Source: an uncultured bacterium (GTDB lineage: Bacteria; Bacillota; Clostridia; Oscillospirales; Oscillospiraceae). Taken from it: 64,000 nucleotides of DNA. The translations under genes were made by a program, and so were the position numbers. Shown piece after piece: positions 56,999 through 64,000 of this stretch. Position 1 is the stretch's first letter; each line of letters opens with the position of its first letter. The stretch covers positions 1 through 64,000 of the forward strand of contig CAOKLO010000005.1 of the NCBI GenBank assembly GCA_948469375.1, given 5' to 3'. The notes under the pieces are model-generated. The model saw nothing but the letters and a program-made list of their open reading frames with translations, did not search any database and was not told the DNA's origin.

Positions 56999-58855
56999 TT
57001 ACTTGGCCTCGGCGGTGGCGGACTGGAAGGTCAGGGTGCGGTCATACCACTTGGTGCCCAAAGCGGCATAGGACAGCTCCTCATCCAGCGCCTCCACGGG
57101 AATGGTGAAGGTGTACTTGCCCTCGGCGTTCTCCACGAAGTCGATCAGGCCCTTTTCAGCCTTATCGGCCTGGGTGGCGGTGCCCACAAACATCTTGGTG
57201 TAGCCGGTGCCGCTGAGGGTCAGCACGGCGGTCATTTTGCCGTCGGCCACAGTCAGCTCGCAGTTCACCACGCGGAACATGCTGGAGCTGCTGGTCACGT
57301 CGATGGTGTAAACGCCGTCGGCCAGGGTCTTGCTTTTTGAATTGGCGGGATTGGGCTCCACCTCAATGCCGGTTTCGCCCAGAGCCTTGGCGTCCTTGGC
57401 GTGGGCCGCCAGCAGGTCCTGGATGGCCTTGATCTCGCCCAAACCCTTGACCTCGCACTGGACCTCAAACCCGGCCTCGGTGAAGATGGTCTTCCAGGAG
57501 TCCTCCTCATCGCCAGCCATGTCGTTGTTGGCGTGGTCGCCCGCCACGATCATCATGGGGCGCAGCACGACTTTCTCATAGCCGCCCTCCTTGACCAGCT
57601 CCACCAAATCCTCGGCGGTGGGCGCGGCCTCCACGGTGCCCACAAAGTAGTTGTCATAGCCCTTGTCGTTGAGCACCTTCTGCATCTTGGCGTAAATGCC
57701 GTTGGAGGCGGCCTCGGTGCCGTGGCCCATATAGCAGACCGCAGTCTTGCCGTCCTTGGCCAGGTCGGCGGTGGCGGCTACCATAGCGTCGGCCACCTTG
57801 GAGAAATCATCGTCGGTGGTGAGCAGGGGGGCGCCGATCTTGATGGAGTCGAAATCGTCAACGTACTTCTCCAGCTCCTTCACCAGATCGCCGTACTCAT
57901 AGCCGTTCATCAGGTGGGTGGGCTGCACCAGCAGGTTTTTCACATTGTTGAGCTTGGCGCGGGTCAGGGCCTGCTCCACATCGTCGATGGTTTCGCCGTC
58001 CCGGCGGTAGATATGCTCGATGATGATGTTGGCGGTGAAGGCGCGGCGGACGGAATGGCCGGAGAAAGCCTCCTCTAACGCGCCTTCCACGGCGCCGATG
58101 GTGGCCACGCGGTTGTCGTTGAAGCTGGTGCCGAAGCTCACCACCAGGAGCTCGTCTTCACCAATGCTGTTCTGGTTGCGGGGATCGTCCTTGGAGGCGT
58201 CGCCGGTTCCGGCGTCGTCCATGTAACGGCAGATGATGGCGGACACCTCGGCGCGGGTGGCGGTGCCGTTGGGCAGAAGCCTGCCGTTGCTGCCGCTGAT
58301 GAACTCACTGGCCACGGCCCAATTCATGTAGTCCTTGGCCCAGCCGGCCACGTCGGCGGCGTCGGGGAAGGCGTCCATTTTGCCCTTGTCGCTGCCGGTG
58401 GTGGTCAGCTTGTCCTTGCCCACCTGGCGGGCGGCAAACTCGTTGATGATTTTGGCAATCTCCTGACGGGTGGCGCTGCCCTCTGGGTCAAAAATGCCGT
58501 CGCCCTTGCCGCCGACGATGTCCCTGCTGAACGCCCACAGGACGGCGTCCCTGTAAGCGGCGTCCTCCGCCACGTCGGTGAAGGGATTGTCAACCTTCTC
58601 CAGGTCGGGCGTCCCGGCCAGACGGTACAGGGCGGTCACCAGGTCGGCCCGGGTCATGGGATCGTCGGCGCCAAAGGTGGTGTCGGTCTTGCCGTCGATC
58701 AGCTTTTCCTCGGTCATACGGTCCACATACTCCTCCGCCCAGCCGGGCACGTCGGTATAGCCCTCGTTCTCCTCCGCCGCAAAGGCGGTGCCGGTCAGCC
58801 CAAGGGCCAGAACCGCCGCCAGCAGCAGCGCCGTCAGCTTATGCAATTTCCTCAT
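56999..58855 (-). CDS. Secreted SLH-anchored CbiK-type sirohydrochlorin cobaltochelatase
   Basis: This 618-residue protein starts at ATG 58855 behind AAGGAGGAAA. It has a signal peptide cut near AFA-AEE, then three SLH repeats (about 30-213) for wall anchoring. A full CbiK domain follows (about 235-495) and then a C-terminal beta domain (about 511-618). CbiK enzymes insert cobalt into sirohydrochlorin. The two catalytic histidines are kept: H378 in MGHGTEA and H441 in VAGDHANND. Normal CbiK is cytoplasmic, with a periplasmic form known in Desulfovibrio. Surface display next to a tetrapyrrole importer suggests chelation or metal exchange outside the cell. A cobalamin riboswitch controls it. 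Confidence 0.92.
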   Translation of the reverse strand: MRKLHKLTALLLAAVLALGLTGTAFAAEENEGYTDVPGWAEEYVDRMTEEKLIDGKTDTTFGADDPMTRADLVTALYRLAGTPDLEKVDNPFTDVAEDAAYRDAVLWAFSRDIVGGKGDGIFDPEGSATRQEIAKIINEFAARQVGKDKLTTTGSDKGKMDAFPDAADVAGWAKDYMNWAVASEFISGSNGRLLPNGTATRAEVSAIICRYMDDAGTGDASKDDPRNQNSIGEDELLVVSFGTSFNDNRVATIGAVEGALEEAFSGHSVRRAFTANIIIEHIYRRDGETIDDVEQALTRAKLNNVKNLLVQPTHLMNGYEYGDLVKELEKYVDDFDSIKIGAPLLTTDDDFSKVADAMVAATADLAKDGKTAVCYMGHGTEAASNGIYAKMQKVLNDKGYDNYFVGTVEAAPTAEDLVELVKEGGYEKVVLRPMMIVAGDHANNDMAGDEEDSWKTIFTEAGFEVQCEVKGLGEIKAIQDLLAAHAKDAKALGETGIEVEPNPANSKSKTLADGVYTIDVTSSSSMFRVVNCELTVADGKMTAVLTLSGTGYTKMFVGTATQADKAEKGLIDFVENAEGKYTFTIPVEALDEELSYAALGTKWYDRTLTFQSATAEAK

Positions 58856-59009
58856 GTCTCGTTTTCCTCCTTGCAAATACGTTTGGGCCCCGTACCCTGC
58901 CGGGATACGGCGACTATTTCCGCAGGCGGCCCCGCCGCCAATTGGAAACCGCTGGAAATTCGCAAAAGAAATGCGCCCCTGCCATAAAAACCGGAGCGCA
59001 TAAACAGAT

Positions 59010-59047
59010 AAAAAGCCTCATCCGTGCGGAAACCGCACAGACAAGGC
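59010..59047 (-). terminator. Riboswitch-controlled terminator
   Basis: On the minus strand GCCTTGTCTGTGCGG-TTT-CCGCACGGATGAGGC followed by TTTTT, located between the cobalamin aptamer and the gene. It is the expected expression platform. Confidence 0.88.
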
Positions 59048-59085
59048 CGGACGAGAAGCGCACTTCCGGTACCGGCAGAATGCAG

Positions 59086-59190
59086 CCAGCTGCCACAACC
59101 TGACTTATCCTCTCACGGAGGCATCACAGTGACCGACTCGCAGGGACTCTCACCCTATTACGTGTGCCGCATCAGCGGCCGCAGCTGGTT
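59086..59190 (-). promoter_or_regulatory. Cobalamin riboswitch
   Basis: On the minus strand the core AATAGGGTGAGAGTCCCTGC, then GTCACTGTGATG, and AAGTCAGG match the B12-box consensus. The ends CCAGCTGC and GCAGCTGG pair as the closing stem. It lies between a consensus promoter and an intrinsic terminator upstream of the SLH-CbiK gene. Bound B12 should stop transcription of the operon. Confidence 0.93.
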
Positions 59191-59211
59191 TTCCTATGGA
59201 ATTGTAAGGAT

Positions 59212-59240
59212 AGGCTAACATAGGTTGGAGGTTTTGTCAA
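59212..59240 (-). promoter_or_regulatory. Promoter of the cobalamin-riboswitch operon
   Basis: On the minus strand TTGACA (59240-59235), 17-nt spacer, TAGCCT (59217-59212). Confidence 0.82.
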
Positions 59241-59267
59241 GAGGTTTCGGCTTTCGTGTCGAGACAA

Positions 59268-59303
59268 AGGCGGGAGAGCGCGTCTGCGTTCTCCCGCCCT
59301 TGT
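59268..59303 (-). terminator. Intrinsic terminator of the cysK-metY operon
   Basis: GGGCGGGAGA / TCTCCCGCC followed by TTTGTC on the minus strand. Confidence 0.8.
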
Positions 59304-59323
59304 CAAGGCTGTGGGTTTTTGCG

Positions 59324-60610
59324 TCAGGCGGAGACGGCGGCGAAGCCCTTTTCCAAGTCGGCGATGATATCGTCGATGTGCTCCGTGCCGATGGACAGCC
59401 GGATGGTGTTGGGCTTGATGCCCTGGTCGGCCAGCTCCTCGGGGGTGAGCTGGGAGTGGGTGGTGGTGGCCGGATGGATGACCAGGCTCTTCACGTCGGC
59501 CACGTTGGCCAGCAGAGAGAAGATCTCCAGGCTGTCAATGAATTTGTGGGCCTCGGCCTGACCGCCCTTAATCTCAAAGGTAAAGATGGACGCGCCGCCG
59601 TGGGGGAAATACTTCTGGTACAGCCCGTGGTCTGGGTGGTCCGGCAGGGAGGGATGGTTGACCTTCTCCACCTGGGGATGCTTTTGCAGGAACTCCACCA
59701 CCCGTTTGGTGTTCTCGGCGTGGCGGTCCAGGCGCAGGGACAGGGTCTCCACCCCCTGGAGCAGCAGGAAGGCGTTGAAGGGCGAGATGGCCGCGCCCAT
59801 GTCCCGGAGCAGAATGGCCCGGATGTAGGTGACGAAGGCGGCGGAACCGGCGGCGTCCACAAAGGACACGCCGTGGTAGCTGGGATTGGGCTGGGCAATG
59901 GGGGCGTATTTGCCGGAGGCCTTCCAGTCGAATTTGCCGGAGTCCACGATCACGCCGCCCAGGGTGGTGCCGTGGCCGCCGATGAACTTGGTGGCGGAAT
60001 GCACCACAATGTCCGCGCCGTGCTCGATGGGCCGGATGAGGTAGGGCGTGCCGAAGGTGTTGTCGATGACCAGGGGCAGGCCGTGGGCGTGGGCAATGGC
60101 CGCCACGGCGTCGATGTCGGGGATATCGGAGTTGGGGTTGCCTAAAGTCTCCAGATAGACCGCCTTGGTGTTGGGCTGGATGGCGGCGGTGACCGCCTCC
60201 AGGTCGTGGGCGTCCACAAAGGTGGTGGACACGCCGAATTGGCTCAGGGTATGGGCCAGCAGGTTATAGCTGCCGCCGTAAATGGTCTTTTGGGCCACGA
60301 TGTGGTCCCCAGCCTGAGCGAGAGCCTGAATGGTGCAGGTGATGGCCGCCGCGCCGGAGGCGGTGGCCAGCGCCGCCACGCCCCCCTCCAAAGCCGCGAT
60401 GCGCTTTTCCAGCACGTCCTGGGTGGAGTTGGTCAGCCGCCCGTAGATATTGCCCGCGTCCGTCAGGCTGAACCGGGCGGCGGCGTGGGCGGAGTCGCGG
60501 AACACATAAGAGGTGGTCTGGTAAATGGGCACCGCCCGGGCGTCGGTGGCGGGGTCGGGCTGCTCCTGGCCTACGTGGAGCTGCAGGGTCTCAAATTTAT
60601 AATTGCTCAT
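59324..60610 (-). CDS. metY: O-acetylhomoserine sulfhydrylase (Cys/Met metabolism PLP enzyme)
   Basis: This 428-residue PLP enzyme condenses O-acetylhomoserine with sulfide to make homocysteine. It has the [20 protein letters not shown] phosphate-binding region, [24 protein letters not shown] and the Schiff-base lysine in [18 protein letters not shown]. The 428-residue length fits MetY rather than the shorter MetB/MetC. It follows cysK by 29 nt, so sulfide can be channelled to either cysteine or homocysteine. Confidence 0.93.
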   Translation of the reverse strand: MSNYKFETLQLHVGQEQPDPATDARAVPIYQTTSYVFRDSAHAAARFSLTDAGNIYGRLTNSTQDVLEKRIAALEGGVAALATASGAAAITCTIQALAQAGDHIVAQKTIYGGSYNLLAHTLSQFGVSTTFVDAHDLEAVTAAIQPNTKAVYLETLGNPNSDIPDIDAVAAIAHAHGLPLVIDNTFGTPYLIRPIEHGADIVVHSATKFIGGHGTTLGGVIVDSGKFDWKASGKYAPIAQPNPSYHGVSFVDAAGSAAFVTYIRAILLRDMGAAISPFNAFLLLQGVETLSLRLDRHAENTKRVVEFLQKHPQVEKVNHPSLPDHPDHGLYQKYFPHGGASIFTFEIKGGQAEAHKFIDSLEIFSLLANVADVKSLVIHPATTTHSQLTPEELADQGIKPNTIRLSIGTEHIDDIIADLEKGFAAVSA

Positions 60611-60639
60611 GGTAAACGCCTCATTTCGTCAATCAATGG

Positions 60640-61572
60640 TCAGTCGGCAAACAGCGGGGTGGACAGGTAGCGGTCGCCAGTGTCGGGCAGCAGGGCCACG
60701 ATGGTCTTGCCCTGGTTTTCGGGCCGCTTGGCCAGATGAACGGCGGCCCACACCGCCGCGCCGGAGGAGATACCCACCAGCACGCCCTCGGCCCGGCCCA
60801 CCTGCTTTCCAGCGGCAAAGGCGTCGTCGTTCTCCACGGTGATGATCTCGTCATAGACGGCGGTATTCAGCACATCGGGCACAAAGCCCGCGCCGATGCC
60901 CTGGATCTTGTGAGCCCCTGCGGTACCCTTGCTCAGCACTGGGGAGGAAGCGGGCTCCACCGCCACCACCTTTACATTGGGGTTCTGCTCCTTCAGGTAC
61001 TCGCCTACGCCGGTGACCGTGCCGCCGGTGCCCACGCCGGCCACAAAAATATCCACCCTGCCGTCGGTGTCCGCCCAGATCTCCGGGCCCGTGCCCGCCC
61101 GGTGGGCGGCGGGGTTGGCGGGATTGACGAATTGGCCGGGGACAAAGCTGTTGGGGATCTCCTTTGCCAGCTCCTCCGCTTTGGCGATGGCCCCCGTCAT
61201 GCCGCGGGCACCTTCGGTGAGCACCAGCTCCGCGCCGTAGGCCTTCATCAGCTGGCGGCGCTCCACGCTCATGGTCTCCGGCATGACGATGATGATGCGG
61301 TAGCCCCGGGCGGCGGCCACGCTGGCCAAACCGATGCCGGTATTGCCGGAGGTGGGCTCGATGATGACCGAACCGGGCTTGAGCGCACCCTTGGCCTCCG
61401 CGTCGTCAATCATGGCCTTGGCGATGCGGTCCTTCACGCTGCCCGCGGGGTTGAAGTACTCCAGCTTGGCCAGAATGCGGGCCTGGAGGCCCTCCGCCTT
61501 TTCAATGTGGGTGAGCTCCAGCAATGGGGTGTGGCCGATCAGCTGGTCGGCGGAAGTGTAGATGCTGCTCAT
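60640..61572 (-). CDS. cysK: Cysteine synthase A (O-acetylserine sulfhydrylase)
   Basis: This 310-residue PLP enzyme makes cysteine from O-acetylserine and sulfide. The PLP lysine lies in [11 protein letters not shown], the substrate loop is [11 protein letters not shown], and the phosphate loop is [16 protein letters not shown] closes the active site. The ATG at 61572 follows GAGGAGGACA. A perfect consensus promoter upstream is overlapped by an inverted repeat, and the divergent gene encodes an Rrf2/IscR-like repressor that probably binds there. Confidence 0.96.
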   Translation of the reverse strand: MSSIYTSADQLIGHTPLLELTHIEKAEGLQARILAKLEYFNPAGSVKDRIAKAMIDDAEAKGALKPGSVIIEPTSGNTGIGLASVAAARGYRIIIVMPETMSVERRQLMKAYGAELVLTEGARGMTGAIAKAEELAKEIPNSFVPGQFVNPANPAAHRAGTGPEIWADTDGRVDIFVAGVGTGGTVTGVGEYLKEQNPNVKVVAVEPASSPVLSKGTAGAHKIQGIGAGFVPDVLNTAVYDEIITVENDDAFAAGKQVGRAEGVLVGISSGAAVWAAVHLAKRPENQGKTIVALLPDTGDRYLSTPLFAD

Positions 61573-61650
61573 GACAATGTCCTCCTCAATTATAGAGTCA
61601 ACAGCGGCCCTGGATGTCCGGCGCCGGCGTCGGAAGAAGTGAAGTCTGCC

Positions 61651-61714
61651 TTCACATAAACCAATCTTTCAAGTGGGTTTATATGAATTATACAGGATAG
61701 ACTTCTTCCTGTCA
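61651..61714 (-). promoter_or_regulatory. cysK promoter with a 12-bp inverted-repeat operator
   Basis: On the minus strand TTGACA (61714-61709), 17-nt spacer, TATAAT (61691-61686). An inverted repeat TTCATATAAACC-N13-GGTTTATGTGAA (11 of 12 bp matching, 61686-61651) covers the transcription start. Confidence 0.88.
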
Positions 61715-61738
61715 ATGGTTAATCTGTAAAAATTTTTG

Positions 61739-61774
61739 TTGAAACCCTATTAACCGTGTTGTATAATAGGTTTT
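61739..61774 (+). promoter_or_regulatory. Promoter and operator of the Rrf2 regulator
   Basis: TTGAAA, 17-nt spacer, TATAAT. An inverted repeat AAACCCTATTA-N11-TAATAGGTTTT spans the promoter. Together with the cysK site it suggests autoregulation. Confidence 0.82.
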
Positions 61775-61797
61775 ATAGTAAAGAGGGGGTCTACGGT

Positions 61798-62229
61798 ATG
61801 CTGATTTCCACCAAAGGCCGCTACGCCCTGCGGGTGATGATCGACTTGGCGGAGCACCAGGGGGCGGGTTATATCCCGCTGAAGGAGATCGCCCAGCGGC
61901 AGGGCATCTCGGAAAAATATCTGGAGAGCATCATCAAGCTGCTGGTAAAGGCCCAGCTATTGTCCGGCCTGCGGGGGAAGGGGGGCGGCTATAAGCTGAC
62001 CCGGTCCCCGGAGCAGTACACGGTGTACGGTCTTCTGCTGCTGACGGAGGAGTCCATGGCCCCGGTGGCCTGCCTGGAGGAGTGGGCCGACCCCTGCGCT
62101 CGGGCGGCGGAGTGCCGTACCTTGGAGCTGTGGCGGGGGCTGGACCAGGTGATCCGGGAGTATCTGTCCGGCGTCACCGTGGCCGATTTGACCCGGCAGG
62201 GGGCGGACGGGGACAATTATGTGATTTGA
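61798..62229 (+). CDS. Rrf2 family regulator with an IscR-like cysteine triad
   Basis: This 143-residue regulator has the Rrf2 winged helix (GRYALRVMIDLAEH, IPLKEIAQRQGISEKYLESI, LRGKGGGYKLTR). Three cysteines at 92, 100 and 106 resemble the IscR [2Fe-2S] triad (92, 98, 104 in E. coli). Bacillus CymR, the usual repressor of cysteine genes, lacks such a cluster. It diverges from cysK-metY, and both promoters carry inverted repeats. It may link sulfur assimilation to iron-sulfur or redox status. The ATG at 61798 follows AGAGGGGG. Confidence 0.88.
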   Translation: MLISTKGRYALRVMIDLAEHQGAGYIPLKEIAQRQGISEKYLESIIKLLVKAQLLSGLRGKGGGYKLTRSPEQYTVYGLLLLTEESMAPVACLEEWADPCARAAECRTLELWRGLDQVIREYLSGVTVADLTRQGADGDNYVI

Positions 62230-62256
62230 ACTGCGCGCCGCAGGAAAGGGATATGC

Positions 62257-62293
62257 AAAAGGACCCGCCCACAGAAATGTGAGCGGGTCCTTT
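62257..62293. terminator. Bidirectional terminator between convergent genes
   Basis: AAAGGACCCGC..CACA-GAAA-TGTG..GCGGGTCCTTT; serves the Rrf2 gene (+) and the M42 peptidase gene (-). Confidence 0.9.
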
Positions 62294-62308
62294 GGGTATT
62301 TGGATGGC

Positions 62309-63388
62309 TCAAAGTCCACGCACGTAGAAGTAAAGCAGCTCCAGGCTGTCCAGGATGTCGGAGACGGCCGCCGCCTCGTAGCTGTGGACGTACCGCATGG
62401 GAATCTGAATCCCCCCGCAGCGGATGCCGCCGCCCCGGGTCTGCATGACGCTGGCGTCGGTGGCCCCGGCGGTGTAGGCCTCAATCTGATAGGGGATGTT
62501 CCGTTCCTTGGCCACCGCCTTCATGCCCCGGACAATGTCCCGGTCGGCGATGAGCCCGCAGGCCGCGCCCTTGGAACGGTCCAGCACTTTGATGGAGGCC
62601 CCGTCCCCAATGCGGTTGACAAATTTCCGGTCCGGGAAGACGGGCAGGTCGGTGGAGAGGGACATATCCAGGGCAATGGCGATGTCGGGCCGCAGGTTCT
62701 CCGCCGCCACGATGGCCCCCCGGCCCCCCGTCTCCTCCTGGGTTGAGAAGATGGCGTAGAAATCGGGACCCTCGGGATCGTCTGCCAGCAGGCGGGTGAG
62801 CTCAATGAGCTGATAGACACAGGCCCGGTCGTCCAGGGCCTTGCCCGCCACCAGACGGCCGTCCTTGCCCAGGAACAGAGTGGGGTATTGGATGGAGATG
62901 GGGTTGCCCACCTCAACGCCCAGCTCCTCCGCCTCTTCCCGGCTGGACGCGCCCACATCTACGAAAAAGTCGTCCAGCGTTTCAGGCATGACGGCGCAGG
63001 GGGCGGGACGGCCCGGATTGATGTGGTTGACTACGCCGTCCACATGGCCGGTCTCGGTTTTGACAATGACGTGCTTTCCAAACAGCTGCTGGGGCTGGAC
63101 CCCGGCCAAGGTCTCGATCCAGAGGAAGCCCCGGCTGTCAATGTGCCGGACGATGAGGCCGATCTCGTCCAGATGGGCCACCACCGCCACACGGGGCCCT
63201 TTGCCGGGGCGGCGGACGATGAAGTTGTGGAGGGCGTCGGTTTCATAAGCGAGCCCTTGTGTGTCCGCCAGCAAGGAGCGCACCAGCGCTTCCGCCTCGT
63301 CCTCAAAGCCGGTGGGGGCCACCGCCTCGCACAGCGGGCCGATCCAGGCCCGCAGGTCACGTTCCAGCTGGGCGCGGTCAAATTTCAT
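62309..63388 (-). CDS. M42 family metallopeptidase (glutamyl aminopeptidase/cellulase M type)
   Basis: This 359-residue cytosolic aminopeptidase forms large tetrahedral complexes in its family. The binuclear metal ligands are in VAHLDEIGLIV, GKALDDRACV, STQEETGGRGA and the ALDMS region. The C-terminal histidine is in RYVHSYEAA. Substrate is N-terminal residues of short peptides. It follows the oligopeptide ABC ATPase gene by 12 nt on the same strand, which links peptide uptake to peptide breakdown. Confidence 0.94.
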   Translation of the reverse strand: MKFDRAQLERDLRAWIGPLCEAVAPTGFEDEAEALVRSLLADTQGLAYETDALHNFIVRRPGKGPRVAVVAHLDEIGLIVRHIDSRGFLWIETLAGVQPQQLFGKHVIVKTETGHVDGVVNHINPGRPAPCAVMPETLDDFFVDVGASSREEAEELGVEVGNPISIQYPTLFLGKDGRLVAGKALDDRACVYQLIELTRLLADDPEGPDFYAIFSTQEETGGRGAIVAAENLRPDIAIALDMSLSTDLPVFPDRKFVNRIGDGASIKVLDRSKGAACGLIADRDIVRGMKAVAKERNIPYQIEAYTAGATDASVMQTRGGGIRCGGIQIPMRYVHSYEAAAVSDILDSLELLYFYVRGL

Positions 63389-63400
63389 GAAAATTACCTC

Positions 63401-64000
63401 CTATTTGTCCGTCAGGGGCAGGCTGCCCGCAAAATGACAGGCGCACTTGTGGCCGGGGGCGCGCTCCCGCAGCCCCGGCACATCCTGGGCACACCGCTTC
63501 TGCGCGTAAGGACAGCGGGTGTGGAACAGGCACCCGGAGGGCGGGTCCGCCGGGCTGGGCACGTCGCCCTGGAGGGCGGCGGCGGGCTTGCCGCAGGTAT
63601 CCATCCGGGGCACGCTGTCCAACAGCGCCCGGGTGTAGGGGTGCAGGGGGTGGGCGAACAGCTCGCGGCTCTCCCCCTCCTCCACCACCCGGCCCAGGTA
63701 CATCACCAGCACCCGGTCGGCGATGTGGCGCACCACGCCCAGGTCGTGGCTGATGAAAATATAGGCCAGGCCCAGGTCGTGCTGGAACTGCCGCAGCAGG
63801 TTGATGATTTTCGCCTGAATGGACACGTCCAGGGCGGACACCGGTTCGTCGCACACCACCACGTGGGGCCGCAGGATGATGGCCCGGGCGATGCCGATGC
63901 GCTGGCGCTGCCCGCCGGAGAACTCGTGGGGGTAGCGGTTCACATAGGAGGGGTCCAACCCCACCTGCTCCATGGTTTCCAGCACCCGGCGGTCCCGCTC
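63401..64000 (-). CDS. Oligopeptide/dipeptide ABC transporter ATP-binding protein, cut by the window edge
   Basis: About 199 C-terminal residues are visible; the Walker A part lies beyond base 64000. Seen are the signature [14 protein letters not shown], Walker [14 protein letters not shown], the H-loop FISHDLGVV, and the OppDF C-terminal domain with [13 protein letters not shown]. Four cysteines ([15 protein letters not shown] and HKCACHF) typically bind a [4Fe-4S] cluster. It matches OppF/DppF. The M42 peptidase gene follows 12 nt later. Confidence 0.95.
   Translation of the reverse strand, partial: ERDRRVLETMEQVGLDPSYVNRYPHEFSGGQRQRIGIARAIILRPHVVVCDEPVSALDVSIQAKIINLLRQFQHDLGLAYIFISHDLGVVRHIADRVLVMYLGRVVEEGESRELFAHPLHPYTRALLDSVPRMDTCGKPAAALQGDVPSPADPPSGCLFHTRCPYAQKRCAQDVPGLRERAPGHKCACHFAGSLPLTDK

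Overview
The window looks like chromosome from a GC-rich, spore-forming anaerobic Firmicute of the Oscillospiraceae type (Flavonifractor, Lawsonibacter or Intestinimonas-like). The reasons are the high-GC codon use, the germination protease gene gpr next to rpsT, the NfnAB-type electron-bifurcating reductase, several S-layer (SLH) proteins, RNase Y, and many clean sigma-A promoters of the TTGACA-N17-TATAAT class. The genus is inferred, not proven. I see no rRNA, tRNA, CRISPR array, phage or transposase gene.

Layout. 0-2 kb: a TPP-riboswitch-controlled thiT plus HAD phosphatase operon. 2-10.5 kb: an M23/LysM cell-wall hydrolase, nfnAB, two GNAT acetyltransferases, lspA, an RluD-type pseudouridine synthase and ldh. 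10.5-17 kb: a BlaI/BlaR1-like pair, an arginase-family enzyme, rpsT, gpr, and a YihY/BrkB membrane protein. 17-27 kb: an XRE membrane regulator, two paralogous SLH proteins (one with an ACG where its start ATG should be), an L,D-transpeptidase, a GntR-ABC transporter operon, DegV with DUF1836, and a triple-PepSY membrane protein. 27-35 kb: a GtrA-like protein, two family-3 glycosidases (one membrane-anchored with permuted domain order), and a MATE exporter. 35-42 kb: an ECF sigma factor with a putative membrane partner, coaX with a PanT-like ECF S component, an alpha/beta hydrolase, dCMP deaminase, and an ApbE lipoprotein. 42-50 kb: rny, a low-GC MazG-like gene, a DUF2156 protein, an amino-acid ABC transporter, and a uracil permease. 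50-52.9 kb: pepV, DUF1330, a YheO-like regulator and a TrpR-related YerC protein. 53-59.2 kb: a cobalamin-riboswitch operon encoding a secreted, SLH-anchored CbiK-type cobaltochelatase, a lipoprotein with a related C-terminal domain, and a BtuFCD-type ABC importer. 59.3-64 kb: a cysK-metY operon diverging from an Rrf2/IscR-like regulator, an M42 peptidase, and the end of an oligopeptide ABC ATPase.

The two most unusual systems are these. First, a B12-controlled operon places an apparently intact cobaltochelatase outside the cell next to a tetrapyrrole-type importer (52997-59240). Second, the uracil permease has a leader with a pause hairpin, a U-rich leader-peptide reading frame and an intrinsic terminator that starts inside the leader stop codon (48004-48166). 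This is the architecture of UTP-sensing pyrBI-type attenuation. Also notable are an interspersed structured repeat of about 200-260 bp present twice (41551-41807 and 49766-49964) and a second terminator-like repeat present twice (10417 and 49567).
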